A stretch of DNA of 64,000 bases from Anaerorhabdus sp036636695 (lineage in GTDB: Bacteria; Bacillota_I; Bacilli_A; Erysipelotrichales; Erysipelotrichaceae), in NCBI RefSeq assembly GCF_036636695.1, contig NZ_JAVWNW010000002.1; one strand, given 5' to 3'. Positions 51,945-61,079 of the stretch are shown piece by piece (within the stretch, counting starts at the first letter, position 1; each line of letters opens with the position of its first letter). The position numbers were made by a program, and so were the translations under genes. Under the pieces are notes generated by a model that saw only the letters and a program-made list of their open reading frames with translations, searched no databases and had not been told where the DNA came from.

Positions 51945-52477
51945 TGGGATATGTAATTTTAGGAATTGCCGTAATAATTATTGTAGTGATGATTAATATC
52001 TATAACCGCATTGTCACTTATAAAATCAAGGTAGAGGAAGCGGCATCAGGAATTGATGTGGCATTAGCAAAACGATATGCTGTACTTATAAATACAGTTG
52101 AAGTAGTAAAAGGCTATGCAAAACATGAAGCAGAAACACTTGCAAAAGTAGTAGAAGCGCGTAACGATATGACAATGACACAAAAAACAACATGTTATCA
52201 AGAATACAAAGAAGCACAAACTAAATTATTTGCTTTACAAGAAAGTTATCCTGATTTAAAAGCAAATGAGAATTTTTTAAGTCTGCAAGACACAATATTT
52301 GAAGTAGAAGAACATTTGCAAGCAGCACGAAGAATGTATAATTCAAATGTTTCTTTATATAATCAAGCAAGAGAGACTTTTCCAGGAAATCTTGTTGCTA
52401 ATTTTGCATCTAAGAATACATATGATTTCTTTGCAGCGAATGAAGAAGAATCAAAAAGTGTTAACATTAAACTTTAA
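51944..52477 (+). CDS. LemA family protein
   Basis: 177 aa. One N-terminal membrane helix (about 2-22; N-terminus outside in known LemA) followed by a helical domain: YNRIVTYKIKVEEAASGIDV, AKRYAVLINTVEVVKGYA, and MYNSNVSLYNQARETFPGNL, all characteristic of LemA. Role unknown; it likely works with the two DUF3137 proteins. Confidence 0.93.
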   Translation: MGYVILGIAVIIIVVMINIYNRIVTYKIKVEEAASGIDVALAKRYAVLINTVEVVKGYAKHEAETLAKVVEARNDMTMTQKTTCYQEYKEAQTKLFALQESYPDLKANENFLSLQDTIFEVEEHLQAARRMYNSNVSLYNQARETFPGNLVANFASKNTYDFFAANEEESKSVNIKL

Positions 52478-52481
52478 GTAG

Positions 52482-52505
52482 AAGTCCTTAGGGACTTTTT
52501 TCTTA
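52482..52505 (+). terminator. Terminator of the ung-lemA operon
   Basis: AAGTCC / GGGACTT stem with a short loop and a T6 run. Confidence 0.78.
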
Positions 52506-52573
52506 TTATAAGGATGGAGTTGTTAAGGTTTTGTAAAAAAAATATTAAGTTTATGAAATCGCTTTCTTTTTGC

Positions 52574-52602
52574 TTTAAAAATTGAGATACATAGGCTATA
52601 AT
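52574..52602 (+). promoter_or_regulatory. glgCDA promoter
   Basis: TTTAAA (52574-52579), 17-base spacer, consensus TATAAT (52597-52602). Confidence 0.6.
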
Positions 52603-52634
52603 GACATTATAAATAACTTATGGGGGAAAAGCTC

Positions 52635-53768
52635 ATGAAACAAAATAATATGGTAGCAATGATTTTAGCGGGAGGAAGAGGCTCTCGACTTTTTGACCTA
52701 ACCAAAAAGGTCGCAAAACCAGCAGTGCACTTCGGTGGGAAGTACCGAATCATCGATTTTCCATTAAGTAACTGTGCAAATTCGGATGTTGATGTTGTAG
52801 GTGTTTTGACACAATATGAATCGGTATTATTGAATTCATATGTTGCCCGTGACCATCATTGGGGTCTTGATGCAAAGGATAGTGGAGTCTTTGTTTTACC
52901 TCCGCGTGAAAAAGATGATACAGGTTTTGGATTATATCGTGGAACAGCAGATGCAATTACTCAAAACCTTGATTTTCTTGATCAAATGGAAGCAGAATAT
53001 GTATTAATTTTATCAGGAGATCATATCTACAAGATGAATTATGCGGAGATGCTTCAACATCATTTAAAAAATAATGCAGATGCTACAATTGCGGTATTAG
53101 AAGTACCACTAAAGGAAGCAAGTCGTTTTGGTATTATGAATACGGATAAAAATGACATGATTATTGAATTTGAAGAAAAACCAGAGAAGCCAAAGAGTAA
53201 TTTAGCATCGATGGGGATTTATATTTTCGAATATAAACAATTAAAAAAATATTTGATTGCGGATGAAAAAAATCCTAATTCAACACATGACTTTGGAAAA
53301 GATATCATTCCTAATTACCTAAAAGATAATAAACGTTTAGCAGCATTTAGATTTAAAGGATATTGGAAAGATGTTGGAACTATTGATAGTCTATGGGAAG
53401 CAAACATGGATTTATTAAATGCAAATAATGAACTAGACTTAAGTGATCCTGATTCAAAAATCTATACAGAAGATGTAAATGCTATTCCACAATTTATTGG
53501 TGAAAATGGTTCGGCTAATAATGCTTATATTACACAAGGTTGTTGTATCTATGGTTCAGTTAAGAACTCAGTAATCTTTACAAATTCAACAATTGGAGAA
53601 GATGCGAAAATCCTAGATTCAGTAATTATGACAAATGTTAAAGTTGGCTCAGGAGCCAAAGTTACACGTTGTATTGTAGCTGATGGTGTGGAAATTGCAC
53701 CAGGAGCTGTTGTTGGACAAAAAGACAGTGAAAACATTCTTTTAGTAGCTAAGAATGTTGTGAAATAG
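52635..53768 (+). CDS. glgC: Glucose-1-phosphate adenylyltransferase, catalytic subunit
   Basis: 377 aa. Nucleotide-binding MILAGGRGSRL, then VAKPAVHFGGKYRIIDFPLS, YRGTADAITQN, LILSGDHIYKMNY, and FEEKPEKPKSN, all of GlgC. The C-terminal third is a left-handed beta helix (hexapeptide repeats). It makes ADP-glucose, the glycogen precursor. ATG 52635 follows GGGGGAAA; ATG 52620 is upstream of that ribosome site. Confidence 0.96.
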   Translation: MKQNNMVAMILAGGRGSRLFDLTKKVAKPAVHFGGKYRIIDFPLSNCANSDVDVVGVLTQYESVLLNSYVARDHHWGLDAKDSGVFVLPPREKDDTGFGLYRGTADAITQNLDFLDQMEAEYVLILSGDHIYKMNYAEMLQHHLKNNADATIAVLEVPLKEASRFGIMNTDKNDMIIEFEEKPEKPKSNLASMGIYIFEYKQLKKYLIADEKNPNSTHDFGKDIIPNYLKDNKRLAAFRFKGYWKDVGTIDSLWEANMDLLNANNELDLSDPDSKIYTEDVNAIPQFIGENGSANNAYITQGCCIYGSVKNSVIFTNSTIGEDAKILDSVIMTNVKVGSGAKVTRCIVADGVEIAPGAVVGQKDSENILLVAKNVVK

Positions 53769-53780
53769 GAGGATATGACA

Positions 53781-54896
53781 ATGATTGATGCTTTAGGGAT
53801 TGTGAATTTCGAAGATTCAACGGCGGATATTGAAGGGCTTGGTAATTATCGTCCAGTTCCAGCAATTAGCTTTCTAGGTCGCTATCGAATTATTGACTTT
53901 GTATTATCAAATATGACAAACTCTGGATTATCACAAATTCAAGTTCATATTAAAGAAAAACCGCGAAGTTTAATTGAACATTTAGGAACAGGATTACATT
54001 ACAATATCAATTCTAAACGTGGTAAGTTGCGTTTATTATATGGTGAAAGCAAAGTAATGTCTGATGTATATAATCACGATATTGGAAGTTTTCTACAAAA
54101 TATGCAATACATTGAAGAAAGTAATTTACCCTATGTAATTATTGCACCGAGTTATATGATCTATAGTATTGATTTTAATGAAGTATTAGAATCACATATA
54201 GCATCTAAAAATGACATTACTGTTTTATATAAAAATGTAGATACAGCTAAGCATGAATTTATTGGTTGTGATACATTATCAATGGATAAAGAAAAACGTG
54301 TAAATGGTATTGAAGAAAATCGTGGTAAATATAAAACTCGTGCTATTTCACTTGAAACATATGTAATGAGCAGACGCTTATTTATTGAACTTATTAATCG
54401 TGCGGCAAATACAAGTGCACTTTATTGGTTTAAAGATATTTTGAAAGAAGTATATGATGAATTGAAAATGGTGGGATATCCAGTACGTGGTTATGTAGCA
54501 TGTATAAATTCACTACCAGCTTACTATAAAGCAAGTATGGAACTACGTTGTCCAGATTTAGCATCTGAATTATTTGTAGACTATTGGCCAATTCATACAA
54601 TGACAAATGATTCACCACCAACACGTTATTCAATTGATGCAACTGTAAAAGGAAGCATTGTATCTAACGGGTGCTTGATTGAAGGTCGTGTTGAAAATTG
54701 TGTAATCGGTCGTAATGTAACAATTAAAAAAGGTGCAGTAGTTAAGAATTGCATTATTTTACCTGGCGCATTTATTGGTGAAGGTGCTAAACTAGATACT
54801 GTAATTGTAGATAAGAGTGCAATTGTTCATCATGTTAAGAAATTAGTGGGAACACCAGAAGCACCAATTTACGTTAAACGTCGAGATCGAATTTAG
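53781..54896 (+). CDS. glgD: Glucose-1-phosphate adenylyltransferase, GlgD subunit
   Basis: 371 aa paralogue of GlgC. The pyrophosphorylase loop is degenerate: the N-terminus has IDALGIVNFEDSTADIEGLG instead of the GGxGxR loop, as in GlgD subunits of Bacillota, which modulate GlgC in a heterotetramer. SYMIYSIDFNEVLESHI and a C-terminal beta helix remain. ATG 53781 is placed 8 bases after AGGAGG; ATG 53775 would be too close. Confidence 0.94.
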   Translation: MIDALGIVNFEDSTADIEGLGNYRPVPAISFLGRYRIIDFVLSNMTNSGLSQIQVHIKEKPRSLIEHLGTGLHYNINSKRGKLRLLYGESKVMSDVYNHDIGSFLQNMQYIEESNLPYVIIAPSYMIYSIDFNEVLESHIASKNDITVLYKNVDTAKHEFIGCDTLSMDKEKRVNGIEENRGKYKTRAISLETYVMSRRLFIELINRAANTSALYWFKDILKEVYDELKMVGYPVRGYVACINSLPAYYKASMELRCPDLASELFVDYWPIHTMTNDSPPTRYSIDATVKGSIVSNGCLIEGRVENCVIGRNVTIKKGAVVKNCIILPGAFIGEGAKLDTVIVDKSAIVHHVKKLVGTPEAPIYVKRRDRI

Positions 54897-54904
54897 GAGG
54901 CTTT

Positions 54905-56338
54905 ATGAAATCAATTTTATTTGCGGCAGCAGAAGGATTACCTTTTATTAAAAGCGGTGGATTGGCTGATGTTATTGGGTCATTACCCAAAATACTTAAG
55001 CAAAGAGAATATGACGTACGTGTCGTATTACCACTTTACAAAAAAATTGCGGATAAATATTTTGATCAACTTGAATATTTGGGAACATTACAAATAAAGA
55101 GTGGGTGGATTGATCAACCAGCAAGTTATTTTCAAACTGAAGTTGATGGTGTAGTTTATTATTTTGTTCAACATCAAGCTTATTTTGAAAGAGATGGATT
55201 ATATGGTTTTCCAGATGATGGAGAAAGATTTTCATTCTACCAAAAAGCAATTTTAGAAATGTGCAAAATGATTGATTTCTATCCAGATATTTTACATGCA
55301 CATGATTGGCATACTGGAATGCTAGCAGCACTTACGAAGATTCACTATGGTAGTGATTGGCATTTTGATAAAATTAAACATGTGTATACAATTCACAATT
55401 TAGCATTCCAAGGGAACTTTCCTAAAGATATTTTAGGGTCTTGCCTAGGGTTATCATTCAAATATTATGAAGATGGATCAATGCGTTATGATGGTGGTAT
55501 TAGTTTTATGAAGACAGGCATTGTGTATTCAGATAAAGTAACTACTGTTTCACCTTCATATGCAAAAGAAATATTAACACCTGAATATGGTGAACATCTT
55601 GATGAAATACTTCGATATCGCCAACATGATTTATGGGGTATTGTAAATGGTATTGATGTAACTGAATGGAATCCACAAACAGATAAGCTACTTGCGAAGA
55701 ACTATACAGCGAAGAATGTAGCTAAAGGTAAAAAAGATAATAAGCTTGCTGTTCAAAAAGCATTAGGCTTAAGAGAAGCACCAGATGTATTAATGATTGG
55801 AATGGTATCACGTCTTACATATCAAAAAGGAGTATATCTCATTGCCGAAAGATTAGCGGATATTATGGGACTCGATATTCAGTTTGTTGTATTAGGAACT
55901 GGAGAAGAAGATGCTGAAAGTACATTCCGTTACATGGAAGAAAAATACAAACGTAGAGCAGTTTACTATTGTGGCTATAATGAAGATTTAGCGCATCAAA
56001 TTTATGCTGGCTGTGATTTATTCTTAATGCCATCACTATATGAACCTTGTGGTATTGGACAATTAATTGCAATGCGTTATGGTTCACTTCCGCTTGTAAG
56101 AGAAACAGGTGGATTGCGCGACACTGTACATGCATTCAATCAATATACAAATGAGGGCAATGGATTTAGTTTTTGGGCATTTAGTGGTGATGATTTAGTT
56201 CATACATTAAAATTTGCATGTGATACTTATTACATGAATCCTGAAGGATGGAAAGAATTAGTGCAACATGCAATGAATACAGATGTTAGTTGGGAATACA
56301 GTGCAAATCTATATCAAGAGTTATATGAAATACTATAA
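54905..56338 (+). CDS. glgA: Glycogen synthase (ADP-glucose)
   Basis: 477 aa GT5. ADP-glucose loop KSGGLADVIGSLPK, HAHDWHTGMLAAL, TIHNLAFQG, and in the C-terminal domain SRLTYQKG, LFLMPSLYEPCGIGQLIAMRYG with the catalytic Glu in EPCGI, and VRETGGLRDTV. It extends alpha-1,4 chains. Last gene of glgCDA, starting 8 bases after glgD. Confidence 0.97.
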   Translation: MKSILFAAAEGLPFIKSGGLADVIGSLPKILKQREYDVRVVLPLYKKIADKYFDQLEYLGTLQIKSGWIDQPASYFQTEVDGVVYYFVQHQAYFERDGLYGFPDDGERFSFYQKAILEMCKMIDFYPDILHAHDWHTGMLAALTKIHYGSDWHFDKIKHVYTIHNLAFQGNFPKDILGSCLGLSFKYYEDGSMRYDGGISFMKTGIVYSDKVTTVSPSYAKEILTPEYGEHLDEILRYRQHDLWGIVNGIDVTEWNPQTDKLLAKNYTAKNVAKGKKDNKLAVQKALGLREAPDVLMIGMVSRLTYQKGVYLIAERLADIMGLDIQFVVLGTGEEDAESTFRYMEEKYKRRAVYYCGYNEDLAHQIYAGCDLFLMPSLYEPCGIGQLIAMRYGSLPLVRETGGLRDTVHAFNQYTNEGNGFSFWAFSGDDLVHTLKFACDTYYMNPEGWKELVQHAMNTDVSWEYSANLYQELYEIL

Positions 56339-56366
56339 GTAGAGGCTTAATTGCTTCTACTTTTTA
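56337..56366 (+). terminator. Terminator of glgCDA
   Basis: AAGTAGA-GC / GC-TCTACTT stem with a short loop and T5 run. Confidence 0.78.
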
Positions 56367-56467
56367 TTATCAAAAAATGAGTATTAAAAGGTAAAAAATG
56401 ATTAGGGATACAAAGTGTTTTTTAGAAAAGTATTAAGCATAATTCAATTAAAAAAGAGGAAGTTTGA

Positions 56468-56484
56468 AAGTAAGCGTTTTCAAT
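56468..56484. promoter_or_regulatory. Catabolite-responsive element (cre) upstream of pgk
   Basis: AAGTAAGCGTTTTCAAT matches the CcpA consensus WTGNAARCGNWWWCA at all but one position. It lies about 33 bases before the pgk -35 box, which suits activation of glycolytic genes by CcpA with HPr-Ser-P. HPr with Ser46 is encoded in this window; CcpA is not. Confidence 0.65.
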
Positions 56485-56516
56485 TTGTGAAAAGATACAC
56501 AAAGATGTTTTTACCG

Positions 56517-56546
56517 TTTACTTAAACTTCATTTCGGTGCTATAAT
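56517..56546 (+). promoter_or_regulatory. pgk promoter
   Basis: TTTACT (56517-56522), 18-base spacer, TATAAT (56541-56546). Confidence 0.7.
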
Positions 56547-56573
56547 TTAAGAGCAAAAAGGAGGAAAATTTGC

Positions 56574-57773
56574 ATGGCAAAACAAACTGTAAAAGATTTA
56601 GATGTAAAGGGCAAACGTGTCATAGTACGTGTTGACTTCAACGTACCTTTAAAAGATGGAGTGATTACAAATGATAATCGTATCCAAGCTGCTCTTCCTA
56701 CAATCAACTATTTAACTGAACATGGTGCTAAAGTTATTCTTATGTCACATCTAGGAAAAATTGATCATAAAGATCCAGAAAAATGTGAAGCTGGAAAAAA
56801 GAAAAACAATATGGCTCCGGTTGCAGCACGCTTAGCTGAACTTGTGTCAAATAAAGTAACATTTGTACCTGAAACACGTGGTGAGGTTTTAGAAAAAGCT
56901 GTTGCTGACATGAATGAAGGAGAAATTATCCTAATTCAAAATACTCGTTATGAAAAAGGTGAAAGTAAAAATGATCCTGAATTAGCTGCTTATTGGGCTA
57001 AACTTGGTGATTTATTTGTATCTGATGCTTTTGGATCAGTACATAGAGCGCACGCTTCTACAGTAGGAATTGCTGAACACTTACCAAGTGCTTGTGGTTT
57101 CTTAGTTCAAAAAGAAATTGAAAACTTAAGTGCTGCTATCGACAATCCAAAACGTCCATTAGTTGCTATCTTAGGTGGAGCTAAAGTTTCTGACAAAATT
57201 GCAGTTATTGAAAACTTATTAACAATCGCTGATAAAGTAATTATCGGTGGTGGTATGGCTTTCACATTTGCAGTTGCTGAAGGACATAACGTAGGAACTT
57301 CATTACTTGAAGCTGATAAAGTGGATATGGCTAAAGATTTCATGGCTCGTGGTAATGGAAAATTAATTCTTCCTGTGGATGCTGTTGTTGCTAATGACTT
57401 TGAAAATCCAACAGATATTAAAACAGTAGAAATCAATGCAATTCCAGATGGTTATATGGGACTTGATATTGGACCTAAAACAATCGAATTATTTAAAAAT
57501 GAATTACAAGGTGCTCATACAGTAGTATGGAATGGACCTATGGGTGTATTTGAAAAACCTGAATTTGCAACAGGTACAATTGAAATTTGTAAAGCAATTT
57601 CTGAATTACCAGATGCAATGACAGTTATCGGTGGAGGAGATTCTGCTTCTGCTGCAATTAACTTAGGATTCAAAGACAAATTTAGTCATATTTCAACTGG
57701 TGGAGGAGCTTCACTAGAATACATGGAAGGTAAAGAACTTCCTGGTATCGCAATTATTCAGGAGAAAGCATAA
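56574..57773 (+). CDS. pgk: Phosphoglycerate kinase
   Basis: 399 aa. RVDFNVPLKDG at the N-terminus, MSHLGKIDHK, FVSDAFGSVHRAHAS, ILGGAKVSDKIAVIE, and the C-terminal GGGDSASAA nucleotide loop. It makes ATP from 1,3-bisphosphoglycerate. Codon use looks more biased than in neighbours, as expected for a highly expressed gene. tpiA follows after 1 base. Confidence 0.98.
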   Translation: MAKQTVKDLDVKGKRVIVRVDFNVPLKDGVITNDNRIQAALPTINYLTEHGAKVILMSHLGKIDHKDPEKCEAGKKKNNMAPVAARLAELVSNKVTFVPETRGEVLEKAVADMNEGEIILIQNTRYEKGESKNDPELAAYWAKLGDLFVSDAFGSVHRAHASTVGIAEHLPSACGFLVQKEIENLSAAIDNPKRPLVAILGGAKVSDKIAVIENLLTIADKVIIGGGMAFTFAVAEGHNVGTSLLEADKVDMAKDFMARGNGKLILPVDAVVANDFENPTDIKTVEINAIPDGYMGLDIGPKTIELFKNELQGAHTVVWNGPMGVFEKPEFATGTIEICKAISELPDAMTVIGGGDSASAAINLGFKDKFSHISTGGGASLEYMEGKELPGIAIIQEKA

Positions 57774-57774
57774 A

Positions 57775-58518
57775 ATGAGAAAACCAATTATTGTTGGAAA
57801 CTGGAAGATGAATAAAACATGTAAAGAAACAGTTGAATTCATCAATGCAATTGAACCAGTTTTACATGATGCTGCTGATTATGGAGTAGGTGCTCCATTC
57901 ACAGCACTTAAAGATGCAACGGCTACTGCAAAGAATTTAATCATTGCTGCAGAAAATTGCCATTTTGAAGACAATGGAGCATTTACTGGAGAAGTAAGTG
58001 TACCAATGTTAGAAGAATTAAATGTTAAATATTGTATCATTGGTCACTCTGAACGTCGTACGATGTTTGGAGATACAGATGAAACAGTTAATAAGAAAGC
58101 TAAACGCTTAGTTAAAGCTGGAATTACACCAATCCTATGTATCGGTGAAACAGAAGCACAATATGATGCAGGGCAAACTGAAAAAGTTATCCGTGATCAA
58201 TTGACTGGAAGCTTAGCTGACATGTGCGCTGATTGTGTTAAAGACATTGTAATTGCTTATGAACCAATTTGGGCTATCGGTACTGGTAAATCTGCTAGTA
58301 AAGATGATGCTCAAAACTGTTGCGCAATCGTTCGTGACCAAGTTCGTAAAATGTATGGTGATGATGCAGCAGAAGGTGTTCGTGTTCAATACGGTGGATC
58401 AGTTAAACCTGAAAACATCAAAGAATACATGGCTTGTGAAGATATCGATGGTGCATTAATTGGTGGGGCTTCATTAAAAGTAGATTCATTCACTGCAATT
58501 ATCGATGCTACAAAATAA
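57775..58518 (+). CDS. tpiA: Triosephosphate isomerase
   Basis: 247 aa. Asn9 and Lys11 in GNWKMNK, His91 in IGHSERR, Glu163 in AYEPIWAIGTGKSA (with loop 6), and YGGSVKPENI for phosphate binding. It interconverts dihydroxyacetone phosphate and glyceraldehyde-3-phosphate. Cotranscribed with pgk. Confidence 0.98.
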   Translation: MRKPIIVGNWKMNKTCKETVEFINAIEPVLHDAADYGVGAPFTALKDATATAKNLIIAAENCHFEDNGAFTGEVSVPMLEELNVKYCIIGHSERRTMFGDTDETVNKKAKRLVKAGITPILCIGETEAQYDAGQTEKVIRDQLTGSLADMCADCVKDIVIAYEPIWAIGTGKSASKDDAQNCCAIVRDQVRKMYGDDAAEGVRVQYGGSVKPENIKEYMACEDIDGALIGGASLKVDSFTAIIDATK

Positions 58519-58553
58519 ATAAGTAAAAGCTTTGTAAAAAAATTGAATAAGTG

Positions 58554-58582
58554 TTTAAAAAATACATAATGAAATGTATAAT
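58554..58582 (+). promoter_or_regulatory. Separate promoter of eno
   Basis: TTTAAA (58554-58559), 17-base spacer, TATAAT (58577-58582) in the 90-base gap after tpiA. Confidence 0.6.
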
Positions 58583-58608
58583 GATTGAGAAAGAAGGAGG
58601 GTATTATA

Positions 58609-59925
58609 ATGCCTTATATAGTAGACGTATACGCACGCGAAGTTATTGACTCACGTGGTAATCCAACAATTGAAGTAGAAGTTACAACTGAATCTGGTGC
58701 ATTTGGACGCGCAATGGTTCCAAGTGGAGCATCAACAGGTGAAAGAGAAGCTCTTGAATTACGTGATGGCGACAAAACTCGCTTCATGGGTAAAGGTGTT
58801 CTTCAAGCTGTTGAAAATGTAAATAACATTATCGCTGATGCAATTATCGGTATGGATGTTACTGATCAATGTGGTGTTGATAAAGCAATGATCGATCTTG
58901 ATGGTACAAAAGACAAATCTAAATTAGGAGCTAACGCTATTCTTGGTGTTTCAATGGCTTGTGCTATTGCAGCTGCTGATTTCTACGGTATGCCTTTATA
59001 TCGTTACTTAGGTGGATTCAATGGTAAAACATTACCAGTTCCAATGATGAACGTTCTTAATGGTGGTAGCCATGCTGACTCTACAGTAGACTTCCAAGAA
59101 TTCATGATTATGCCTATCGGAGCTTCAGATATTAAAGAAGCATTACGTATGGGTGCTGAAACATTCCACAACTTACGTAAAGTATTAAAATCAAAAGGTT
59201 ATAATACAAACGTTGGTGATGAAGGTGGATTTGCTCCTTCATGTAAAGATGGTAATGAAGAACCTCTTCAATTAATCGTTGAGGCTATCAAAGCTGCAGG
59301 ATATAACCCTTCTAAAGAAGGAAAACCTGGTGATATCGCTATCGCTATGGACGTTGCTGCATCTGAATTCTATAACACTGAAACTAAAGTTTATGAACTA
59401 GTTAAATCAAATGGTGGTACAAAAACTACTGCTGAAATGATTGATATGTATGCTGAATGGGTAGAAAAATATCCAATCGTATCTATCGAAGACGGTCTTG
59501 GAGAAAGAGACTGGGACGGATGGAAAGTATTAACTGATCGTATCGGTGATAAGATCCAAATCGTTGGTGATGACTTATTCGTTACTAATCCAGCTATTCT
59601 TAAAGAAGGAATCGACAGAGGAATTGCAAATTCAATCCTTATCAAAGTTAACCAAATTGGTACACTTACAGAAACTTTCGATGCTATGACAATGGCTAAA
59701 GAAGCTGGTTATACTTGTGTAGTTTCTCACAGATCTGGTGAAACAGAAGATACAACTATTGCTGATATCGCTGTTGCATTCAATGCTGGACAAATTAAAA
59801 CAGGTTCAATGTCACGTACAGACCGTATTGCTAAATACAACCAATTAATCAGAATCGAAGATGAATTAGGTGCTGTAGCAAAATATCTTGGACGTCAAGC
59901 TTTCTATAACGTTAAAAACAAATAG
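58609..59925 (+). CDS. eno: Enolase
   Basis: 438 aa. AREVIDSRGNPTIEVEV, PSGASTGEREALELRDGD, and metal ligands in AMDVAASEF, SIEDGLGE and GDDLFVTN; catalytic Lys in LIKVNQIGTLTE and SHRSGETED. It converts 2-phosphoglycerate to phosphoenolpyruvate, the PTS phosphate donor. ATG 58609 follows AAGGAGGG; the frame extends 8 codons upstream without a ribosome site. Confidence 0.98.
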   Translation: MPYIVDVYAREVIDSRGNPTIEVEVTTESGAFGRAMVPSGASTGEREALELRDGDKTRFMGKGVLQAVENVNNIIADAIIGMDVTDQCGVDKAMIDLDGTKDKSKLGANAILGVSMACAIAAADFYGMPLYRYLGGFNGKTLPVPMMNVLNGGSHADSTVDFQEFMIMPIGASDIKEALRMGAETFHNLRKVLKSKGYNTNVGDEGGFAPSCKDGNEEPLQLIVEAIKAAGYNPSKEGKPGDIAIAMDVAASEFYNTETKVYELVKSNGGTKTTAEMIDMYAEWVEKYPIVSIEDGLGERDWDGWKVLTDRIGDKIQIVGDDLFVTNPAILKEGIDRGIANSILIKVNQIGTLTETFDAMTMAKEAGYTCVVSHRSGETEDTTIADIAVAFNAGQIKTGSMSRTDRIAKYNQLIRIEDELGAVAKYLGRQAFYNVKNK

Positions 59926-59932
59926 TTTACTT

Positions 59933-59966
59933 AAAAACTCATTAACTTCGGTTAGTGAGTTTTTTA
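59933..59966 (+). terminator. Terminator of eno
   Basis: AAAACTCATTAAC paired with GTTAGTGAGTTTT around a TTCG tetraloop, with a T6 run. Confidence 0.9.
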
Positions 59967-60001
59967 TGTTCTGTTAAGAAGCTAAGTAGTGATAAAGTAA
60001 T

Positions 60002-60038
60002 AAAAAGAAATGGATATTTTTCTTATCCATTTCTTTTT
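60002..60038 (-). terminator. Terminator of the MerR-type regulator gene
   Basis: AAAAAGAAATGGATA / TATCCATTTCTTTTT, perfect 15-bp stem, 7-nt loop. It works in both directions and lies just past the stop of the minus-strand gene. Confidence 0.82.
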
Positions 60039-60059
60039 AAATTAATATTTATTCTGGAT

Positions 60060-60878
60060 TTACCTTCTTGGAATACCTTGATAGATATCTTTGACAGGAA
60101 TTGCGATGATAGTTAAATAAGAATCTTTATCTGCACCTCGATTGGGTGGACCTTCTAAATAAATATAGCGAATAGTACCTAAAGGTTGAATTTGTTTACT
60201 ATTGATAAATTCAAGTAATGAGTTAGCTATACTTTCTAGATTTTCATAAGGGCCCTTATAACAAACACAAATTGCAGTTATTTCAGGAGTTATTGATATG
60301 CCTTCACCTGAACAGGATTCATCTACTGGAATGTACATATTACGGTGAGAAACATCGCTGAGTGATAGTTCACTAAACATGTAACCATTTTCGAAGTTAA
60401 TCTTGTGGTGATGAATAACATGTAGATAGGCATCTCGTAATTCTTTTGTGCGATCTGCTAAAGAAGTACCAGCATATTCTTTAGAATATGACTTTTGATG
60501 TGGAAGAGTAGTCCAATAGTAATCTAATTTGTTAGATGAATTAGCACGAATATAAAGTTTTGAAATACTCATGTCAATTTGATTTCTAAGATCTTCTAAT
60601 CGACTGATTGTCACATTAAGCTCAGTAGAACCAACAAGATAATTTTTTATTTCTTCCAAAGATAGTCCATATTTTTGAAATGAGCGAATTAATTGGATTT
60701 GTGTCATATTGTCAGCAGTGTAATATCGATAGCCAGTTACTGGATCTTTAGTAGCTGGTGTCAAAAGATCATGTTCTTCATAATTTAAAATCATCTTTCG
60801 TGTAACATTCAAAGTTTTTGCGACAGTACCTATTTGGAATAATGTGGGAACGTATGAATTATTGCTATCATTCGTCAT
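60060..60878 (-). CDS. MerR-family regulator with GyrI-like effector domain (BmrR-like)
   Basis: 272 aa. Winged helix (about 10-80): FQIGTVAKTLNVTRKMILNY, then TPATKDPVTGYRYYTADN. A helical dimerisation linker (about 85-120) follows, then a C-terminal domain (about 140-272) of the GyrI/BmrR effector type, with AICVCYKGPYENLESIANSL and PLGTIRYIYLEGPP. It probably senses hydrophobic or cationic compounds, but no transporter gene is next to it. ATG 60878 follows AGGAG; the frame extends to 60905. Confidence 0.88.
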   Translation of the reverse strand: MTNDSNNSYVPTLFQIGTVAKTLNVTRKMILNYEEHDLLTPATKDPVTGYRYYTADNMTQIQLIRSFQKYGLSLEEIKNYLVGSTELNVTISRLEDLRNQIDMSISKLYIRANSSNKLDYYWTTLPHQKSYSKEYAGTSLADRTKELRDAYLHVIHHHKINFENGYMFSELSLSDVSHRNMYIPVDESCSGEGISITPEITAICVCYKGPYENLESIANSLLEFINSKQIQPLGTIRYIYLEGPPNRGADKDSYLTIIAIPVKDIYQGIPRR

Positions 60879-60925
60879 GATAAATTCTCCTAACTTGACT
60901 CGCACATCAGTGTACGATGTATATT

Positions 60926-60955
60926 AACTATATAGTTGGTTGTACTAAGTGTCAA
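60926..60955 (-). promoter_or_regulatory. Promoter of the MerR-type gene with 12-bp palindrome
   Basis: On the minus strand: TTGACA (60955-60950), 17-base spacer, TATAGT (60932-60927). A perfect palindrome AACTATATAGTT (60926-60937) covers the -10 box, and ACATC-7 nt-GATGT lies at 60904-60920. Either could be the operator. A 17-base spacer is shorter than the 19 bases of promoters that MerR proteins activate, which suggests autorepression. Confidence 0.55.
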
Positions 60956-60997
60956 TAGATGCGAAGTATCAAACCAAACATTAGCTGGGAAATAGTT

Positions 60998-61026
60998 TTG
61001 TAATTTTTACTAGAAAGAATTATAAA
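60998..61026 (+). promoter_or_regulatory. Promoter of the leucine-rich-repeat gene
   Basis: TTGTAA (60998-61003), 17-base spacer, TATAAA (61021-61026). Confidence 0.55.
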
Positions 61027-61079
61027 AAGTTAGCACTATAACACAAATGGAAGTTAGGTAGAGGGCAGGGGAGAGGCTT

